Below are positions 60,621-64,000 of a stretch of DNA of 64,000 nt, in pieces. A program made the translations under genes and the position numbers. Under the pieces are notes generated by a model. It made no database searches and had not been told where the DNA came from. It saw only the letters and a list, made by a program, of their open reading frames with translations. Within the stretch, counting starts at the first letter, position 1. Each line of letters starts with the position of its first letter. Source of the DNA: Streptomyces musisoli (GTDB lineage Bacteria > Actinomycetota > Actinomycetes > Streptomycetales > Streptomycetaceae); assembly GCF_016741855.1 (NCBI RefSeq), contig NZ_JAERRH010000001.1, forward strand, positions 434,001 through 498,000, in the 5' to 3' direction.

Positions 60621-60700
60621 GCCCTCTCCCCACGGTCTTCGGTTCCCGTGATCGGAATATCGTGGGGACCTGCGGCGGGGCAAGGGTCAGGCGGCTACCT

Positions 60701-63160
60701 TCACGAGTTGGGGATGATCTGTTCGAACCAGACGGTCTTGCGGTGCCCGGCGGCGCTGGCGCCCCACTCCCGGGCCAGCCGGCTGACGACGCGCAGTCCG
60801 CGGCCCGACTCGTCACCGGGGCCTGCGGTGATCATGGCGGGCAGGGCGGGTTCGTCGTCGGTGACCTCGAACAGCAGGGCGTCGGTCCGGACGACCCGCA
60901 GGCCGATCCGATCGCCTTCGGCGTGCCGGACGGCGTTGGTGACGACCTCGCTGACCAGCAGTTCGGCTGTCTCGACCGCCTGCGAAAGGCCCCAGTCCAG
61001 GAGGAGTTCGCGGACCAGGCGGCGGGCCCGGGCCACCTCGCGCGGGTCGGCGTCGAGCCGCCAGTCGGCGACGTGGTCGTCGGGGATGCCGTTGAGGCGG
61101 GCCATGAGCAGGGCGACGTCGTCCTTGCGTCCGCCGCGCGTGTTCAGCGCGCGGATGATGGTGTCGCATGCGTCGTCCATCGAGGCCGCGGGGTGTGCGG
61201 CGGACTCGCAGAGCGCGGCCAGGCCCTCGCCGATGTCGGAGCCGCGCACCTCCACCAGGCCGTCGGTGCACAGCACCAGCCGGTCGCCGGTCGCGACCTT
61301 GACCCGGGTGGCCTCGAACGGGACGCCGCCGACGCCGATCGGGGCTCCGGTGGGCAGTTCGAGGAGTTCGCTGCTGCCGTCCTCGGCGCGGACCAGCACG
61401 GGCGGGATGTGGCCGGCGTTGGCGAGGGTCAGCTCGCCGCGGATCGGGTCGTAGACCGCGTACAGGCAGGTGGCCAGGTAGTTGTCGCCGAGCCTGCGGG
61501 CCAGGTCGTCCAGGTTGCGCAGGAGCTGGGCGGGCGGGGTCTCCATGGCCGCCATGGTCTGTACGGCGGTGCGCAACTGGCCCATCATCGCGGCGGAGTT
61601 CAGGCCGTGGCCCATGACGTCGCCGACCACGAGGGCGGTGCGGGAGCCGGGGAGCTTGATGGTGTCGAACCAGTCGCCGCCGATCCGGCCGAGCCGGGTG
61701 CCGGGCAGGTAGCGGGTGGCGATGTCGCAGCCGGCCATCCGCGGGCTGACCTGCGGCAGCATGCTGTCCTGGAGGGTGTCGGCGACGTTCTCCTGGTAGG
61801 TGTACATGCGGGCGTTGTCGAGCACGAGGCCCGCGCGGGCGGCGAGTTCGGCGCCGGTGGTGCGGTCCATGTCGTCGAACTGCGTGCGGTCCGGGCGGCG
61901 CATCAGCACCATGAAGCCGAGGACGACGTTGCGTGCCTTGAGCGGGACGATCAGCAGGGACCGGCCGCCGATGAGGGGCCGGAGGTCGCGCTTCTCGAAC
62001 TCGCCGGAGATGCGCTCGCTCAGCTCTTCGGTGACCTTCGGGACGACGACCGGCTCACCGGTGACCATGCACTGGTAGAAGGGGGTGTGCTCGGGGAAGG
62101 CGAAGGACTCGCCGACCGGCACGGTGTCGTCCCAGCGGCCGGGTTCGTCGTTGTGCTCGACCCACACGCGGAACATCATGGTGTGGGCGTCCGGCGGGCC
62201 GTCCGGGAAGCCCTCGCCGGCCAGTACCGCGGCGCGCAGGTGGGTGCCGGCGAAGTCCGCGAAGCGGGGCACCGCGGCGCTGGTGACCTCGCGGATGGTC
62301 TCGCCGAGGTCCAGGGAGGAGCCGATGCGGGAGCTGACCTCGTTGAGGAACTCCAGGCGCTCGCGGACGGCGGCGTACTCCAGGTCCTGTTCGGCGCCGG
62401 CCGGGACCAGGGTGGCGGCGGCCCGCTGCTGCGGGACGACGGCCTCGGTGCGGGCCCTGCCCGGGCGGCGCGGCACGCCCCAGTACGGGGTGACGGGCAC
62501 CCGGTCGAACTGGCTGAACTCCAGGACGGGATAGCCGAGTTCGAGGACCTGCGAGACGATGCGGGCGCTGAGCCCCGGGCCCATGTTGGGCAGGATGTCG
62601 GGCAGGCGCCGTTGGAGTTCCTCGGAGGCGGGCAGTTCGGTGTGGCGGGCGAAGCCGGGCGCGATGCGTTCGGCGGTCTCCTCGTCGTAGCCGCGCTCGT
62701 CGCTCAGCCGGGTGGCGTCGGCGGCGAGCACGAGCAGCCGGGACGGGTCCGGGCCGACCAGCGGGTAGGCCCACCACAGCACGTCGAGCCGCTCGGCGCC
62801 GGGCTCCTGCCGGGGCGGGCGGAGGCGGGCGCGGCCCGCGGTGGGGTAGCCGGTGTGCCCGCCGAGCGAGGACTCCAGGTCGGGGCCGGGCCCGTCGTAC
62901 GAGTCGTAGGCGTCGAGCGCGGCCGGGCCCTGCGGGTCGTGCGGGTCGTCGGGGAGGGCGCCGGACACCGGCAGCAGGTCCGCCGCGGGACGGCCGACGG
63001 CGTCCGCCCTGCCGACGCCGAACAGGCGCCGCGCGCCGCTGCTCCAGTGGGACACCAGTCCGTCGCGGTCGACGACGACCACGGCCAGCGGAATCCGGCC
63101 CGCGGCGGTGTCGCCGATGCCGCGCCCGGGAGGTGTGTCCCGCTCGCTGCCACGGTCCAT
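60701..63160 (-). CDS. SpoIIE-type PP2C phosphatase with PAS, GAF and HATPase domains
   Basis: The 819-residue signalling protein has an N-terminal PAS domain (about 18-165: VVVVDRDGLVSHWSSGARRLFGVG), a GAF domain (about 280-450), a SpoIIE phosphatase domain (about 480-690: GGDWFDTIKLPGSRTALVVGDVMGHG and LCTDGLVEVRG) and a C-terminal RsbW-like HATPase (about 700-819: LLVSEVVTNAVRHAEG and SGRGLRVVSRLA). Such proteins switch stress sigma factors through anti-sigma/antagonist phosphorylation. Input is unknown; no sigma or anti-sigma gene is adjacent. ATG 63160 has a GGGGAGAG site. Confidence 0.92.
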   Translation of the reverse strand: MDRGSERDTPPGRGIGDTAAGRIPLAVVVVDRDGLVSHWSSGARRLFGVGRADAVGRPAADLLPVSGALPDDPHDPQGPAALDAYDSYDGPGPDLESSLGGHTGYPTAGRARLRPPRQEPGAERLDVLWWAYPLVGPDPSRLLVLAADATRLSDERGYDEETAERIAPGFARHTELPASEELQRRLPDILPNMGPGLSARIVSQVLELGYPVLEFSQFDRVPVTPYWGVPRRPGRARTEAVVPQQRAAATLVPAGAEQDLEYAAVRERLEFLNEVSSRIGSSLDLGETIREVTSAAVPRFADFAGTHLRAAVLAGEGFPDGPPDAHTMMFRVWVEHNDEPGRWDDTVPVGESFAFPEHTPFYQCMVTGEPVVVPKVTEELSERISGEFEKRDLRPLIGGRSLLIVPLKARNVVLGFMVLMRRPDRTQFDDMDRTTGAELAARAGLVLDNARMYTYQENVADTLQDSMLPQVSPRMAGCDIATRYLPGTRLGRIGGDWFDTIKLPGSRTALVVGDVMGHGLNSAAMMGQLRTAVQTMAAMETPPAQLLRNLDDLARRLGDNYLATCLYAVYDPIRGELTLANAGHIPPVLVRAEDGSSELLELPTGAPIGVGGVPFEATRVKVATGDRLVLCTDGLVEVRGSDIGEGLAALCESAAHPAASMDDACDTIIRALNTRGGRKDDVALLMARLNGIPDDHVADWRLDADPREVARARRLVRELLLDWGLSQAVETAELLVSEVVTNAVRHAEGDRIGLRVVRTDALLFEVTDDEPALPAMITAGPGDESGRGLRVVSRLAREWGASAAGHRKTVWFEQIIPNS

Positions 63161-63313
63161 GGCCCCGGCCCTCTCTCCCCACGGCTGTCCGCAAACGATC
63201 TGTGCCGCCCGCCACTACGGTACGGCGACGGCCGGTCGCGATGTGTGGCAATCCGGGAATTGATGTCACCGGATGCCACCGGCGCACGGCCCGGCGCACG
63301 GCGTGTGCTCCGG

Positions 63314-64000
63314 TCAGTCCTCGTGCCCCAGCTGGAGGTCCCGCTCGGTGCGGCCACCGCCCGCGACCTGCAACACCGTGGCGACCGGCGGGTAACCTGC
63401 GGCGATGACGGTGTACTCGCCGGAGGAGAGATCGACGAACCGGAACATGCCGTCGGCTCCGGTGGTGAGGGTGTCGACGACATTGCCGGCGGCGTCGAGC
63501 AGGGTCACCCGGGCGTCCTCCACGGGGCGTCCGCCGCTCGCCCGGACGGTGCCCTTGAGCACGGCCCCGCCGGCGAGTTCGACGTCCTGCCGGGTCTCCC
63601 GGGAGGCCTGCACGGTGACCGGGAGCGCGGCGGGCCGGAAGGCGGGCGCGCTGGCGGCGAGGGTGTACTCGCCGGCGACCAGCTCCGTGATGACGTAACC
63701 GCCCTCGCGCCCGCTGCGGGTGGTGGCGACGACCTCGCCGTGCACGTTGGTGAGGGTGACGGTGGCGTCCCGGACGGGGGTGCCGTCGGCGGTGAGCACG
63801 CCGCCGGCGAGGCGGCCGGCGCCGCCGAGGACGACGTCGAGTTCGACGGGGCGCTCGCCGACGGTGACGGAGACGGCCTGCGGCTGGTGTCCGCCGGCGG
63901 CGGCGATCAGCACGTACGCCCCGGAGCCGGGCGTGCTGAGCGCGTACCGCCCGTCCTCGCCGCTGGCCCCGCGGCCGATCTGCTGTCCGGCGACGTCGAT
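63314..64000 (-). CDS. Protein with carboxypeptidase-like regulatory (CnaB-type) repeats, partial
   Basis: The reading frame stays open to the right edge (residues IDVAGQQIGRGASGEDGRYA at the window end), so only the C-terminal 228 residues are visible. It contains about two and a half repeats of a beta-sandwich with G.V...G.PV.DA.VTL...G.VV.T..TG.DG.(Y/F) and G.YT(L/V)(A/I)A, the carboxypeptidase-regulatory/CnaB type. In Streptomyces such repeats occur as the C-terminal tail of a larger, often membrane transport, protein; I cannot see that part. Confidence 0.75.
   Translation of the reverse strand: MDVAGQQIGRGASGEDGRYALSTPGSGAYVLIAAAGGHQPQAVSVTVGERPVELDVVLGGAGRLAGGVLTADGTPVRDATVTLTNVHGEVVATTRSGREGGYVITELVAGEYTLAASAPAFRPAALPVTVQASRETRQDVELAGGAVLKGTVRASGGRPVEDARVTLLDAAGNVVDTLTTGADGMFRFVDLSSGEYTVIAAGYPPVATVLQVAGGGRTERDLQLGHED

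Overview
The window is high-GC actinobacterial chromosome, almost certainly Streptomyces. Evidence: strong third-position GC bias, many GTG starts, dense four-base ATGA/GTGA operon overlaps, gas vesicle genes in the exact order gvpO-A-F-G-Y-Z-J-L-S-K known from Streptomyces, paired XRE/DUF5753 regulators, and a perfect CebR operator in front of a cellulase cluster. It looks like chromosomal-arm DNA: conserved accessory operons are interspersed with gene remnants and many unrelated intergenic tandem repeats. No tRNA, rRNA or CRISPR array was seen.

Layout. (1) 1-0.4 kb: end of an unusually AT-rich unknown gene and a transposase tail. (2) 0.5-7.0 kb: secreted cellulase set, each enzyme with a CBM2 (GH6 and GH5 leftward, GH48 rightward), with a CebR box between. 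(3) 7.2-9.1 kb: a DUF4352-like surface protein, a methyltransferase and a pterin dehydratase. (4) 9.45-14 kb: Trypco1 protein plus a 1389-residue trypsin-NACHT-repeat-transmembrane protein, the strongest candidate for a poorly characterised conflict or signalling system; two XRE regulators follow. (5) 16.1-17.0 kb: decayed narGHJI nitrate reductase operon with only narJ readable. (6) 17.1-22.7 kb: OsmC protein, MoxR ATPase with a metallopeptidase/VWA partner, membrane phosphodiesterase. (7) 23-29.3 kb: resolvase-like small protein, two MBL-fold hydrolases, a DedA protein, an aminotransferase lacking its lysine, and an Asp/Gly-repeat surface protein. (8) 29.9-38.9 kb: ThDP enzyme, DUF2795, DJ-1/PfpI protein, DUF6158, baeRF remnant, ABC-F ATPase, phosphatase, PAP2-DAG kinase fusion, methyltransferase. 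(9) 38.9-44.3 kb: the gas vesicle operon. (10) 44.4-49.9 kb: NDH-2-like oxidoreductase, transketolase and LigD polymerase in one operon, divergent from an F420 oxidoreductase, with SigB-like promoters on both sides. (11) 50-54.7 kb: repeat-rich region with a truncated VOC gene, a holin-like membrane protein, a DUF5107-TPR protein and a GNAT. (12) 54.8-59.8 kb: four-peptidase operon (M55, M20, S9, S66). (13) 59.9-64 kb: methyltransferase, PAS-GAF-SpoIIE-HATPase phosphatase, and the C-terminus of a protein with carboxypeptidase-like regulatory repeats.

Working together: the cellulases form a classic endo/exo set probably induced by cellobiose through CebR. Gas vesicle, SpoIIE, NDH-2/transketolase/LigD and DJ-1/DUF2795 genes fit the stress and dormancy programmes (osmotic, oxidative, SigB-type) of Streptomyces. 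At least ten different minisatellites occupy intergenic spaces, several lie beside truncated genes, and several share a GGTCAC/GTGACC core.
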